A stretch of DNA of 64,000 nt. It comes from UBA817 sp049889215. GTDB taxonomy: Bacteria > Margulisbacteria > Marinamargulisbacteria > UBA817. The stretch is taken from contig JBMHDV010000020.1 of assembly GCA_049889215.1 (NCBI GenBank), forward strand, positions 105,701-169,700. The letters are read 5' to 3'. Both the position numbers and the translations under genes were made by a program. Shown piece by piece: positions 46,011 through 54,279 of the stretch; the first letter of the stretch is position 1, and each line of letters opens with the position of its first letter. The notes under the pieces are model-generated. The model was not told the DNA's origin, made no database searches, and was given only the letters and a program-made list of their open reading frames with translations.

Positions 46011-46751
46011 TTAAGATTTAAATAAAATAATTGCTCGAACAAGTTCACCATATTTGTTTTTTACAGGTAAAATTGTTAGCGTAATAAATTCTGTATCTCG
46101 AATTGTTAGTTTGATATCTGTAATTTTTTGATCATTTTGTAAGGCCTGATTTAAATGCTCAAGAATGTTCGTATCGGTAATATACCGCGAAATTGTTTCA
46201 CCAATCACCTCGCCAGGAATTAACCGCAATAACTCTTCAGCTTGATGATTGATATGCGTCACAACTTTATCTTGATTAACAAAAATTACACCCTCAGCAA
46301 TCACATTAATTAATGACTTAATTGTAGAAATTTCCATTGATATTCTTGATGACTTCATTTGGTCAAAGTTTTTAAATAGCGAAAACATTTGATTTGCATT
46401 TACTGAAATATCCTGAAATAAGTCCTTTGATTGAAACTCTTCTAAATTTGGAATTAATTTCTTTCGGGCAATTGCATACTTAAAATGATTATTTAACTGG
46501 TTTAAAAAATACTTCAAATCAAAGTACATAATCATTAAAAAGAGTGAACTAAGTAGTAAACCAAAAATAAAAAACCAGATAAAATCTTGTCGAAATAAAC
46601 CAATAGGCACACTTAAGTTCAACCCCTGGTTAATTAACAACACAACACGATTAGTAAATAGAAAGAGCGTCACATAAAAAGACACAAATATTAAAAATGA
46701 CATTAAAAAATATTTCCAAAATAATGGAAGTCGATCAAATAACCGTCGCAT
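46011..46751 (-). CDS. Membrane PAS-domain protein in operon with TrkA
   Basis: 246 residues: two TM helices (about 15-37 and 52-72), a HAMP-like helical stretch, then a PAS domain (about 137-246: SLINVIAEGVIFVNQDKVVTH, AEELLRLIPGEVIGETIS). No kinase or output domain follows. The gene starts two bases after the trkA stop, so a membrane PAS sensor is co-produced with a K+-channel regulator. Possible roles: redox or ligand sensing for K+ uptake, or a partner of the orphan kinases nearby. Function inferred from context only. Confidence 0.8.
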   Translation of the reverse strand: MRRLFDRLPLFWKYFLMSFLIFVSFYVTLFLFTNRVVLLINQGLNLSVPIGLFRQDFIWFFIFGLLLSSLFLMIMYFDLKYFLNQLNNHFKYAIARKKLIPNLEEFQSKDLFQDISVNANQMFSLFKNFDQMKSSRISMEISTIKSLINVIAEGVIFVNQDKVVTHINHQAEELLRLIPGEVIGETISRYITDTNILEHLNQALQNDQKITDIKLTIRDTEFITLTILPVKNKYGELVRAIILFKS

Positions 46752-46753
46752 TT

Positions 46754-47458
46754 CTATTCATCTCCTAATTTTATAAATGTATCGATGTGCTCATCAGTAC
46801 CCAAAATAACCAAAACATCAGATTCTAAAAGCGCTTCTTCAGGATCCGGAATATCAGTCATTCGAACATCGTATTGAACATCTCCTTGATCATCAACATG
46901 CGGAACCATTCGCTTAATGCCAACAACGTTGATCTTATAATGACGTCGAATATCCAATGTCTTTAATGACTTTCCAACAAACATTTCGGGGACACGAATC
47001 TCCATTAAAGAGTGCCGCTCTGAAATTTGTATATAACGTCCAATTTTCCCTGATGCCAAACTTGAGGACAACTGTTCACCCATCTCTTCCTCAATGTTAA
47101 TGATTCGATTCATTGGAATACCCATCGATAATAAAATATTCTCTTGCAACTGATTAATACTACGAACATAAATATCTGCAACACCTAATTTTTGTAATAA
47201 AGCTGTTGTTAACAAACTTGATTGCACATTTGTCCCCATTGATACAACAGCAATATCAACGGTATCGACATTTACTGACCGCATGGCTTTTTCATCCGTA
47301 GCTTCCAAAGCCACAGCAAAGTTGACCAACTCTTTAATATCATCCACTCGTTCAGAAGATTGATCAATCGCAATAACATCATATCCTTTTTGACTTAAGC
47401 TGATGGCCAACTGAACCCCAAACTTGCCTAAACTAATTACAGCAACAGACTTTTTCAT
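46754..47458 (-). CDS. trkA: K+ uptake regulatory subunit TrkA/KtrA
   Basis: 234-residue single RCK protein: N-terminal Rossmann domain (AVISLGKFGVQLAISLSQKG, IDQSSERVDDI; the first Gly of GxGxxG is Ser) and a TrkA_C domain (MEIRVPEMFVGKSLKTLDIR). One RCK unit makes it KtrA-like rather than the duplicated E. coli TrkA. It gates the TrkH/KtrB pore encoded 43 bp upstream. Although trkH lies just ahead on the same strand, trkA appears to have its own extended -10 promoter. Confidence 0.93.
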   Translation of the reverse strand: MKKSVAVISLGKFGVQLAISLSQKGYDVIAIDQSSERVDDIKELVNFAVALEATDEKAMRSVNVDTVDIAVVSMGTNVQSSLLTTALLQKLGVADIYVRSINQLQENILLSMGIPMNRIINIEEEMGEQLSSSLASGKIGRYIQISERHSLMEIRVPEMFVGKSLKTLDIRRHYKINVVGIKRMVPHVDDQGDVQYDVRMTDIPDPEEALLESDVLVILGTDEHIDTFIKLGDE

Positions 47459-47465
47459 GACATTT

Positions 47466-47474
47466 ATAATACCA
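47466..47474 (-). promoter_or_regulatory. Extended -10 element before trkA, leaderless layout
   Basis: Minus strand TGG-TATTAT (extended -10), seven bases, then the trkA ATG. The -35 position falls in the palindrome at 47481-47492. Confidence 0.45.
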
Positions 47475-47497
47475 TAGGTTGGATTCGAATCCCTATG
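47473..47497. promoter_or_regulatory. Palindrome between trkH and trkA
   Basis: A perfect 12-bp palindrome GGATTCGAATCC (47481-47492) is flanked by CATAG/CTATG arms (47473-47477 and 47493-47497). It overlaps where the -35 of the trkA promoter would be, so an operator is possible. It has no T tract. Confidence 0.4.
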
Positions 47498-47501
47498 ATG
47501 G

Positions 47502-49157
47502 CTATCCTAATAAAATAGGTTCATCGGGCAATTTATAATTGGCTGGCTTAGGACGTCGAGTCAATGCAAACGCCAGCGTCAATGGCCCCACACGACCAAA
47601 AAACATTAAAAATATCATAACTAACTTACCTGTTATCGATAATTCAGCGGTAATCCCCATCGAATACCCAACGGTAGCAAACGCAGATACGGTCTCGAAC
47701 AACAGCGGAAAAAATGGTAAATCTTCCGTTATTAAAAGCAGAAAAAACGCAGAAAAAACAATAAAAAACGACATTGTCAAAATAGCCAAGGCTTTAAAAA
47801 CCAATTGAGGTTTTACGTGGCGATCAAACACATGAATCCGTTCTCGGCTCCGAATAGTGTTAAAAAGTGCAACAAATAACAATCCAAATGTGGTTGTTTT
47901 TATTCCACCACCGGTTGAACCTGGAGATGCACCAATAAACATCAGCAACAAAATAAACCAAAGCGATGCAAATGAAAATGAAGATAAGTCCAACATAGAA
48001 AACCCAGCGGTTCGGCTCGAAACGGAATGAAAAAAAGCAATGCCTAAAGCATCCAACCCCGACACCATTGATTGAAAATAAATAACCAAAGTTCCAAGTA
48101 AAATTAAAATTAAACTAATATATAACGCCATTTTTGTTTGCAGCTTTAAACGATGCCGATCACGAACTATAAACCGGTGATAAAGTTCAAAAAGAACTGG
48201 AAAACCTATGCCCCCCAAAAAAATTAACACAGCAAAAACAACTAAAATTGAACCGTTTGATGAAAAGATTCCCAAACTATCACTAAACAAAGAGAATCCA
48301 GCATTACAAAATGCTGAAACAGAATGAAATACCGACCCAAACAAGCGTGCCTTTATTGACATCGTATCGGGCAATGCAATAAATATGGCAATCGCACCCA
48401 GTAACTCTACAAAAAATGTAACAATAAAAATACCCCGAATCAATCCAAATGTTTCATGAGCATTTTCTGTTGACCACCCTTGCTGCAATTCTTGTGACTC
48501 TTTACTCATAAAGCGTTGATGCAATGATAACGTCACAAGGGCATAAAACGTCATAATCCCCAATCCACCAATTTGTATAAGAAACAATAGCACAAATTGT
48601 CCAACAGCAGAAAAATGAGTACCAACATCAACAACATTTAAGCCGGTCACACAAACGGCAGATGCCGCCGTAAATAATGCATCAATAAAAGGCAGTGTCC
48701 CATGATGCGCCATCGGGAGCGTTAAAAAAACAGCCCCCAATAAAATAAATAAGACAAATCCGCCAACAAAAGATTGCGTTGGGTTTGTGCGTAGTGGTTC
48801 AAATAAAAATGATAAGTGATTTAGTCGAGTTAAGGCCAAGCAAAACAAAAACCCTTGCTGCATCCCTAAATTAATATCAAATGGCAGCAATTGTATCCCT
48901 TGATAATTTAATATTGGAATAATGGCACAAAGCCCAATGATCAACCGGGTATACCCAAATGAGCGAGAAGGCTGAATAATTAACCGAACCATTGAATCTA
49001 AAAATATCAGCAGAAAAATATAGTAATGAATATCCTTAAATGAATGAACAGTGACCATGCTCAACATGAAAATAAGTTCAATAATTAACGTTACGTAAAC
49101 AACAATCGATACAACCCCCGAAAGTGTATTCAATAATGATCGAAAAAAATGAATCAT
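47502..49157 (-). CDS. trkH: K+ transporter membrane subunit TrkH/KtrB
   Basis: 551 residues with four M1-P-M2 repeats. The filter glycine regions are visible: SAVCVTGLNVVD, AFCNAGFSLF, SSRTAGFSML and FATVGYSMG. It transports K+ with Na+ or H+ under control of TrkA. The extra N-terminal helices (about 160 residues) before the first filter are longer than in KtrB. The start overlaps the murA stop by 4 bp. Confidence 0.95.
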   Translation of the reverse strand: MIHFFRSLLNTLSGVVSIVVYVTLIIELIFMLSMVTVHSFKDIHYYIFLLIFLDSMVRLIIQPSRSFGYTRLIIGLCAIIPILNYQGIQLLPFDINLGMQQGFLFCLALTRLNHLSFLFEPLRTNPTQSFVGGFVLFILLGAVFLTLPMAHHGTLPFIDALFTAASAVCVTGLNVVDVGTHFSAVGQFVLLFLIQIGGLGIMTFYALVTLSLHQRFMSKESQELQQGWSTENAHETFGLIRGIFIVTFFVELLGAIAIFIALPDTMSIKARLFGSVFHSVSAFCNAGFSLFSDSLGIFSSNGSILVVFAVLIFLGGIGFPVLFELYHRFIVRDRHRLKLQTKMALYISLILILLGTLVIYFQSMVSGLDALGIAFFHSVSSRTAGFSMLDLSSFSFASLWFILLLMFIGASPGSTGGGIKTTTFGLLFVALFNTIRSRERIHVFDRHVKPQLVFKALAILTMSFFIVFSAFFLLLITEDLPFFPLLFETVSAFATVGYSMGITAELSITGKLVMIFLMFFGRVGPLTLAFALTRRPKPANYKLPDEPILLG

Positions 49158-50413
49158 TGGGAACGAATTTTAGCGCCAAGATCTCGCAATTTTTGCGGTA
49201 AATCATGATACCCACGACGCAAGTGATTTAAACCATACACCGATGTTTCTCCATCAGCAATCAAACCCGCAATAATCAGTGCAGCACCGGCTCTAAGATC
49301 CGTAATCTTCACTTCTGCAGCATTCAATTTTGGAACCCCCTCAATAATGGCTTGCCGTTGATCAACCCGAATATTGGCCCCCAGTCGCATGAGTTCATTT
49401 ACATGCATAAATCGATTCTCAAAAATGGTTTCTGTAACCACACTTGTCCCTTGTGAAACACATAACATGGACATAAACTGGGCTTGCATATCTGTAGGAA
49501 AACCAGGGAAAGGCAATGTTTCAATATCAACCGCAGATAACGGCTGATGACCAATAACACGTATACCATCATTTGAAATCTGCACATCAGCCCCGGCCTC
49601 TTTCATCTTCCGAATCAACGGCTCAATATGATCAGGGACTGCTCCTTCAATAAACACATCACCTTTAGTAACAGCAGCCGCAATCATAAGTGTTCCAACC
49701 TCAACTCGATCCGGAATAATTGCATAATCTTGTCCCTTTAATGATTGAACCCCATGAATGGTAATGGTCGATGAACCTGCCCCAGTAATTTGGGCCCCTG
49801 CAGCATTTAAAAATTGAGCCAGATCTGTAATTTCGGGTTCTTGTGCCGCATTTTCAATAATGGTTGTTCCATCAGCCAGTGTTGCAGCCATCATGATATT
49901 TTCAGTGGCTCCAACACTCGGAAAATCCAAATAAATCCGACTACCTTTTAATGACTGTGTCATCATTTGAACAAATCCGTGCTCTATTGTTACATCAACC
50001 CCCATGGCACGAAACCCTTTTAAGTGGATATCCAATGGTCGAGTCCCAATGGCACAGCCACCTGGCAATGGTACTTTTGCAAATCCAGTTCTCGCTAAAA
50101 TCGGTCCTGCAACAAAAAATGACGCTCGCATCGCAGTGACCAATTCGTAAGGTGCAATGTGTCTAATTTTACGTTGGTTCCATAGCGATATATCTTGATT
50201 GGCTGACATCTCTGCACGAACGCCCAATGCATTTAACATTTTCAGCATAATAGTTACATCCATTAAGGGGGGAATATTTTTAATTGTAAAATGCCCTTCG
50301 GTTAAAATACACGCCGCTAAAATAGGCAAAGCTGAATTTTTTGCACCTGACGCCTGTATTGTTCCATTTAATGGATAACCACCCTCTATAAACAGTCTCG
50401 TATCGTTATACAT
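49154..50413 (-). CDS. murA: UDP-N-acetylglucosamine 1-carboxyvinyltransferase MurA
   Basis: First committed step of peptidoglycan synthesis. 419 residues; ASGAKNSALP with K25, and PLPGGCAIGTRPLD with C120, the residue that reacts with phosphoenolpyruvate and fosfomycin (family Asp variants are resistant; this one has Cys). Overlaps the nucleotide-kinase gene by 8 bp and trkH by 4 bp. Confidence 0.98.
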   Translation of the reverse strand: MYNDTRLFIEGGYPLNGTIQASGAKNSALPILAACILTEGHFTIKNIPPLMDVTIMLKMLNALGVRAEMSANQDISLWNQRKIRHIAPYELVTAMRASFFVAGPILARTGFAKVPLPGGCAIGTRPLDIHLKGFRAMGVDVTIEHGFVQMMTQSLKGSRIYLDFPSVGATENIMMAATLADGTTIIENAAQEPEITDLAQFLNAAGAQITGAGSSTITIHGVQSLKGQDYAIIPDRVEVGTLMIAAAVTKGDVFIEGAVPDHIEPLIRKMKEAGADVQISNDGIRVIGHQPLSAVDIETLPFPGFPTDMQAQFMSMLCVSQGTSVVTETIFENRFMHVNELMRLGANIRVDQRQAIIEGVPKLNAAEVKITDLRAGAALIIAGLIADGETSVYGLNHLRRGYHDLPQKLRDLGAKIRSQ

Positions 50414-50969
50414 ATTGATCCTTTGCCATTGTTTCTAAAATATCGTCAACAGCTGCAAATAAATTTCCTAATCCTTGATTATTTTCAATGCAGCGATCAC
50501 ACAATGCCAAACAAGCGGCTATTTGCTGCCCCTTACTTTGACCAGACATTTCATATTCATCTTGAGCCTTAAATTCCTCAAAAGTTACAAAATCTGTCCC
50601 CTTTCCTCGGGCTTTAATTCGTTCGTAACAATCTTTAAGGTCTGCTTTGATTCCAATCAAAACCACGCCAGACTGCTTTAACAACGCAATTTCTTTGGGA
50701 TGTCGAATACTATCAAACGCAACGTGACTCAACGATGCAGCTTGCGCCATAGCAGCTTCAGCAAAATACGCCAATCCGTGCTCACTTTTTAATTGGTTTG
50801 CCAATGTTGTTAATGAATCTCTATCATCAGATAATTGTTGATCAGCCGCATGACGACGTACAACATCCGATAAAGAAATAACTGTAAATCCTTTGGTCTC
50901 TAAATACTCACAAACCGAAGATTTTCCTGATCCATTTCGTCCGACAATACCAATAAATTGTTGTGCCAT
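50406..50969 (-). CDS. P-loop nucleotide kinase-like protein (dephospho-CoA kinase/UPF0200-like)
   Basis: 187 residues. Walker A GIVGRNGSGKSSV near the N-terminus, then SLSDVVRR, LTTLANQLKSEHGLAYFAE, AFDSIRHPKEIALL (a substrate-site 'D-x-I-R-x-P-x-E' motif), a lid with CYERIKARGKGTDFVTFEEF and a C-terminal CDRCIEN strand. This layout is shared by small nucleoside-monophosphate kinase-like and dephospho-CoA kinase-like proteins; substrate is not clear. The frame stays open up to 51071, but ATG 50969 is chosen because the P-loop strand starts there and TACAAT lies 6 nt upstream. Confidence 0.8.
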   Translation of the reverse strand: MAQQFIGIVGRNGSGKSSVCEYLETKGFTVISLSDVVRRHAADQQLSDDRDSLTTLANQLKSEHGLAYFAEAAMAQAASLSHVAFDSIRHPKEIALLKQSGVVLIGIKADLKDCYERIKARGKGTDFVTFEEFKAQDEYEMSGQSKGQQIAACLALCDRCIENNQGLGNLFAAVDDILETMAKDQYV

Positions 50970-50970
50970 G

Positions 50971-50999
50971 ATGACATTGTACCTAAAAATAGGTAAACT
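50971..50999. promoter_or_regulatory. Divergent overlapping promoters for ruvC (+) and the nucleotide kinase-murA-trkH operon (-)
   Basis: Plus: ATGACA (50971-50976), 17-bp spacer, TAAACT (50994-50999), seven bases, ruvC ATG. Minus: TACAAT (plus 50976-50981), six bases, kinase ATG. Only 37 bp separate the two start codons, so the two promoters share the same DNA and both messages would be leaderless. Confidence 0.6.
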
Positions 51000-51006
51000 A
51001 GTCACT

Positions 51007-51492
51007 ATGAGAATCATGGGCATAGATCCTGGGATTGCCATTGTGGGATTTGGGATTATCGATAGCCACAACCAAAAAGCAACAGCAGTCAGTTATGGTG
51101 CAATAACAACCCCACCTACAATGAGTGTTGGTCAGCGTCTTAAAACAATACGCGACAATTTAATTACTGTTATTTCAGAACACCAACCCGAGCAATGCGG
51201 TGTTGAGACATTATACTTTAGCAAAAATGTTAAAACCGCAATGGTTGTTAGTCAGGCAAGGGGTGTCATTCTGTGCACACTTGAAGAGTTTAACATTCCT
51301 GTTTTCAATTACTCGCCAACAGAAGTCAAAAGTGCCATTCTTGGCTACGGTGGTGCAGAAAAAAAACAAGTGCAGTTTATGACAAAAGAACTATTAAAAC
51401 TAAAAACATTGCCCAAACCAGATGATGTTGCAGATGCGTTAGCAATTGCCATTTGCCACCAACACTCTTCTTCGTTAAAATTAACTCGATGA
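51007..51492 (+). CDS. ruvC: Holliday-junction endonuclease RuvC
   Basis: Resolves Holliday junctions with RuvAB. 161 residues. The four catalytic acids are in place: D7 (MGIDPG), E67 (GVETLYF), D140 and D143 (KPDDVADALA). ATG 51007 is chosen over an open upstream extension because it begins the first strand and sits 7 nt after a -10 box. Overlaps ruvA as ATGA. Confidence 0.97.
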   Translation: MRIMGIDPGIAIVGFGIIDSHNQKATAVSYGAITTPPTMSVGQRLKTIRDNLITVISEHQPEQCGVETLYFSKNVKTAMVVSQARGVILCTLEEFNIPVFNYSPTEVKSAILGYGGAEKKQVQFMTKELLKLKTLPKPDDVADALAIAICHQHSSSLKLTR

Positions 51493-52097
51493 TTATCTCG
51501 CTTAAAGGTTCCATTTCGGACATGCTGCCAACCAGCATAGTTCTAATGGTGAATAATATTGGATACCAAGTATTTTGCACACAGCATGCATTAGCTAAAT
51601 GGCAATGCAATGAAGAACGAACAGTGATTACTTACCATCATATTCGAGAAGATGCACAAATTCTTTATGGATTTGAATCAATGACTGAACGTCATATGTT
51701 TGAAACTTTAATTTCAGTATCTGGCATTGGCCCAAAAGTAGCCATGGGGATTCTATCAAATATTAAATTAAATGACTTTGTCCAAGCCATTCAAACAGAT
51801 AACGTTATGCTAATCACTCAAATCCCAGGAATTGGCAAAAAAACAGCAGAACGCATGATCATCGAATTAAAAGACAAAATTCGTGATATTATTCCAGACG
51901 CAGATCAACCCACAATTACTGCAGAGCCAACTGTTCAACAAACCAGCAATCATGACTCTGAAGATATTGTCTTAGCGCTTCGGCAGCTTGGATATCAAAA
52001 AGAGGAAATTAAACGTGCATTTATGAAACATGCCACAGAAATTGCAGCAAGCGATAATATTGAAGATCAAATTAAGGTTCTTTTAAAGTACCTTTAA
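51489..52097 (+). CDS. ruvA: Holliday-junction branch-migration subunit RuvA
   Basis: Tetrameric junction-binding protein. 202 residues: OB domain (MIISLKGSISDMLPTSIVLM), two helix-hairpin-helix motifs (VSGIGPKVAMGIL, IPGIGKKTAERM), acidic linker and domain III (IVLALRQLGYQKEEIKRAF) that touches RuvB. ruvB does not follow; instead a convergent gene overlaps its stop by 4 bp. Confidence 0.97.
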   Translation: MIISLKGSISDMLPTSIVLMVNNIGYQVFCTQHALAKWQCNEERTVITYHHIREDAQILYGFESMTERHMFETLISVSGIGPKVAMGILSNIKLNDFVQAIQTDNVMLITQIPGIGKKTAERMIIELKDKIRDIIPDADQPTITAEPTVQQTSNHDSEDIVLALRQLGYQKEEIKRAFMKHATEIAASDNIEDQIKVLLKYL

Positions 52098-54238
52098 CCC
52101 ACCATTGCAGGTGAATCAATTAATCGATTCACACGACCAACCAATTCATCCATATCAAACGGCTTTTCAACAATCGCATCCACATTGTACTTACGCAACC
52201 GTTCCGAAACATCGGGTGTAATATTGGCAGATAACATCATGATTGGAAAACGGTTTAACATATTCGCTTCTTTTAAATACTCCAGTACCCCAAATCCATC
52301 CAATACCGGCATACGAATATCCAAAATCATAATATCAATAATATCGAGCGACTCAATCAAACGAATTGCATGTTGCCCCTGCGTCGCTGTAATGGTACGA
52401 AAGCCATCACTATGAAACAATACTTCCAATGTTTGGGTATTGTACTCATCATCATCAACAATGAGCACTGTTTTTTTACGAGCATCTTCTACAGGCTGAT
52501 ACACATTTTGTGAATGCATTAAAATGGGTTGCTCAGGCACCCGAACCTCAAAAAATAAGCGGCATTTCCAGTCAGTCGAATTACTTAAAAACGATACATC
52601 AACACTCGTCCCAACAAATGCATACTGAAACAACAACGCCTCAAAATCCAAGCAGGGTCGCACATTTTGAGCCCCAAACGATACTTCAATCACGTGATTA
52701 GCTTCTACCAAACGTTGATTTTGCGACTCAACAATTGCAGGCTCTGTAATTTGTAATGTTAATACATCTGAATCCAACTTAAAAAAGTGAATAATATAGG
52801 GAATCAATGATAACCCCCATTGGGCGTAGGGCAAACGCACATCTTCGTTTAAATTTTTCTTTAATTTTACATGAGGAAATTGATCTGCCATCAATTGATT
52901 TAATTGCCGCCAAAAGTCAACAAATTCATAGGCTTGAGTTTGCAAACGTGGTAAACCTTTTAAATATTGAATCAAGCCACGATACGACGAAAAATCATCA
53001 ATCCCTGATAATGATTGAAACAATTGATTTGAACGCAAATGCTGAGATTCCTCATATCGCTGAACCAACATTGCAGCAGCACTTCCATCGGCCACTTTTT
53101 CTTCCAACAAAATCAAAAAACCACGCCATAGCAATGGATTTAAACTAGATTGCGCAGCAATCAACTGATAATGATAATTTAAAAAAGGAAATTTAACAGA
53201 GACATTCACCTGTCCAGTTATGGTTTCAGTCTTAAATAAGTCCGTTAAATGTGTCGTTAGCTCGCTAATTAATGGAGCAACATCTTCCTTAATTTGCTGA
53301 TGATGAAATTTGGATGTGGTAATTTCACAGTCTTGATCTGAATGCACAATCCACTCCAATGGCAATACTGGCAAATCATGCAACCACTCACTATCAAACC
53401 AATGAAGTTGATGATCATCAGAAGCATATGTTCGTCCATTATCACGACAAAAACCCAAAATACGGGTCAATTTCCCATTTTCATAGACAGGATCAAAAAG
53501 CATTTGAATATGTTGATGCGTCACTTGATCCAGTTGGGGGCACTTAAATTCCTCAAACACCTGATACTGCGTTCGAACAACTTTATCGATACATTCTTTA
53601 AATCGTGTTTTATTTTCAATACCGATTAAGTCGTATAAGTCTTTTATTGAATACGATGATTTAATTTGAGCATGATCAAAAAAAGCAATGAATGCATTGG
53701 AAATCTGGCATTCATTGTTATCAATGTGCCAATCCCATTCAGCAATGGAATACAACGTCTGTAATGCTGCATATTTGCGATCTGAAAACGGCTGCACTGC
53801 ACTATCTTGTACCGATGATGCATTAAAGTGATCAAACCAAATTGCAACACTTTGAGCAAACGTTGATAGCGCCTTAATATCAGCAGGTAAGGGATGCTTG
53901 CTAGCAAAAAATAACCCCCAAGTCGACGATTTAAACGGAACGCCAATCACAGACAACTCTTGAAACGATCCAATATATGGCCCGTTTTCAAAGGACCAAC
54001 GAAACAGTTCTTTTTCTAGGTAATTCTGAACATTTTCTTGTTCAATTTTGTCATTCTGAGCAGAAAAAAAAGTTAATTCAATCTGATGATCATCACAAAT
54101 ATTCAACATCATTGCAGCTTCAAAATTGTAAATTCGAGCAACCTCATCTAGCATTCGTTGCTGATAATTTTCTTTATCAAACAATTGAATTTGCGTTGTC
54201 AACTTAAACAGTTGTTGCGTAATTGTTTCGTTTGTCAT
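52094..54238 (-). CDS. Hybrid signalling protein: GAF, PAS, degenerate kinase core, REC domain
   Basis: 714 residues. GAF-like region (about 20-150), PAS-like region (about 170-285), then a segment that aligns in layout with a histidine-kinase DHp and HATPase (helical stretch with LPRLQTQAYEFVDFWRQL, and YAQWGLSLIPYIIHFF where the N box should be) but with no phospho-acceptor His, N, G1 or G2 motif. A complete receiver domain closes the protein (about 593-710): VLIVDDDEYN, phospho-acceptor Asp in MILDIRMPVLDG, MLSAN, VEKPFD. So it looks like a receiver with a dead kinase front end. It may take phosphate from the orphan kinases at 38818-44390. Confidence 0.8.
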   Translation of the reverse strand: MTNETITQQLFKLTTQIQLFDKENYQQRMLDEVARIYNFEAAMMLNICDDHQIELTFFSAQNDKIEQENVQNYLEKELFRWSFENGPYIGSFQELSVIGVPFKSSTWGLFFASKHPLPADIKALSTFAQSVAIWFDHFNASSVQDSAVQPFSDRKYAALQTLYSIAEWDWHIDNNECQISNAFIAFFDHAQIKSSYSIKDLYDLIGIENKTRFKECIDKVVRTQYQVFEEFKCPQLDQVTHQHIQMLFDPVYENGKLTRILGFCRDNGRTYASDDHQLHWFDSEWLHDLPVLPLEWIVHSDQDCEITTSKFHHQQIKEDVAPLISELTTHLTDLFKTETITGQVNVSVKFPFLNYHYQLIAAQSSLNPLLWRGFLILLEEKVADGSAAAMLVQRYEESQHLRSNQLFQSLSGIDDFSSYRGLIQYLKGLPRLQTQAYEFVDFWRQLNQLMADQFPHVKLKKNLNEDVRLPYAQWGLSLIPYIIHFFKLDSDVLTLQITEPAIVESQNQRLVEANHVIEVSFGAQNVRPCLDFEALLFQYAFVGTSVDVSFLSNSTDWKCRLFFEVRVPEQPILMHSQNVYQPVEDARKKTVLIVDDDEYNTQTLEVLFHSDGFRTITATQGQHAIRLIESLDIIDIMILDIRMPVLDGFGVLEYLKEANMLNRFPIMMLSANITPDVSERLRKYNVDAIVEKPFDMDELVGRVNRLIDSPAMVG

Positions 54239-54279
54239 CTTCCCATCAATAGAATAGCGTAGAAAGTTAAAAGCGAAAA

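Noticed and set aside
47473..47510. tRNA T-arm-like GGATTCGAATCC
   Set aside because: Only 43 bp lie between trkA and trkH and no acceptor, D or anticodon arm can be formed; it is a simple palindrome.
50893..51006. N-terminal extension of ruvC
   Set aside because: It overlaps the divergent kinase gene and the shared promoter; RuvC proteins begin at the MRIMGIDPG-type strand.
52185..54207. Plus-strand frames opposite the hybrid regulator
   Set aside because: They overlap each other and the well-supported GAF/PAS/REC gene; shadows.
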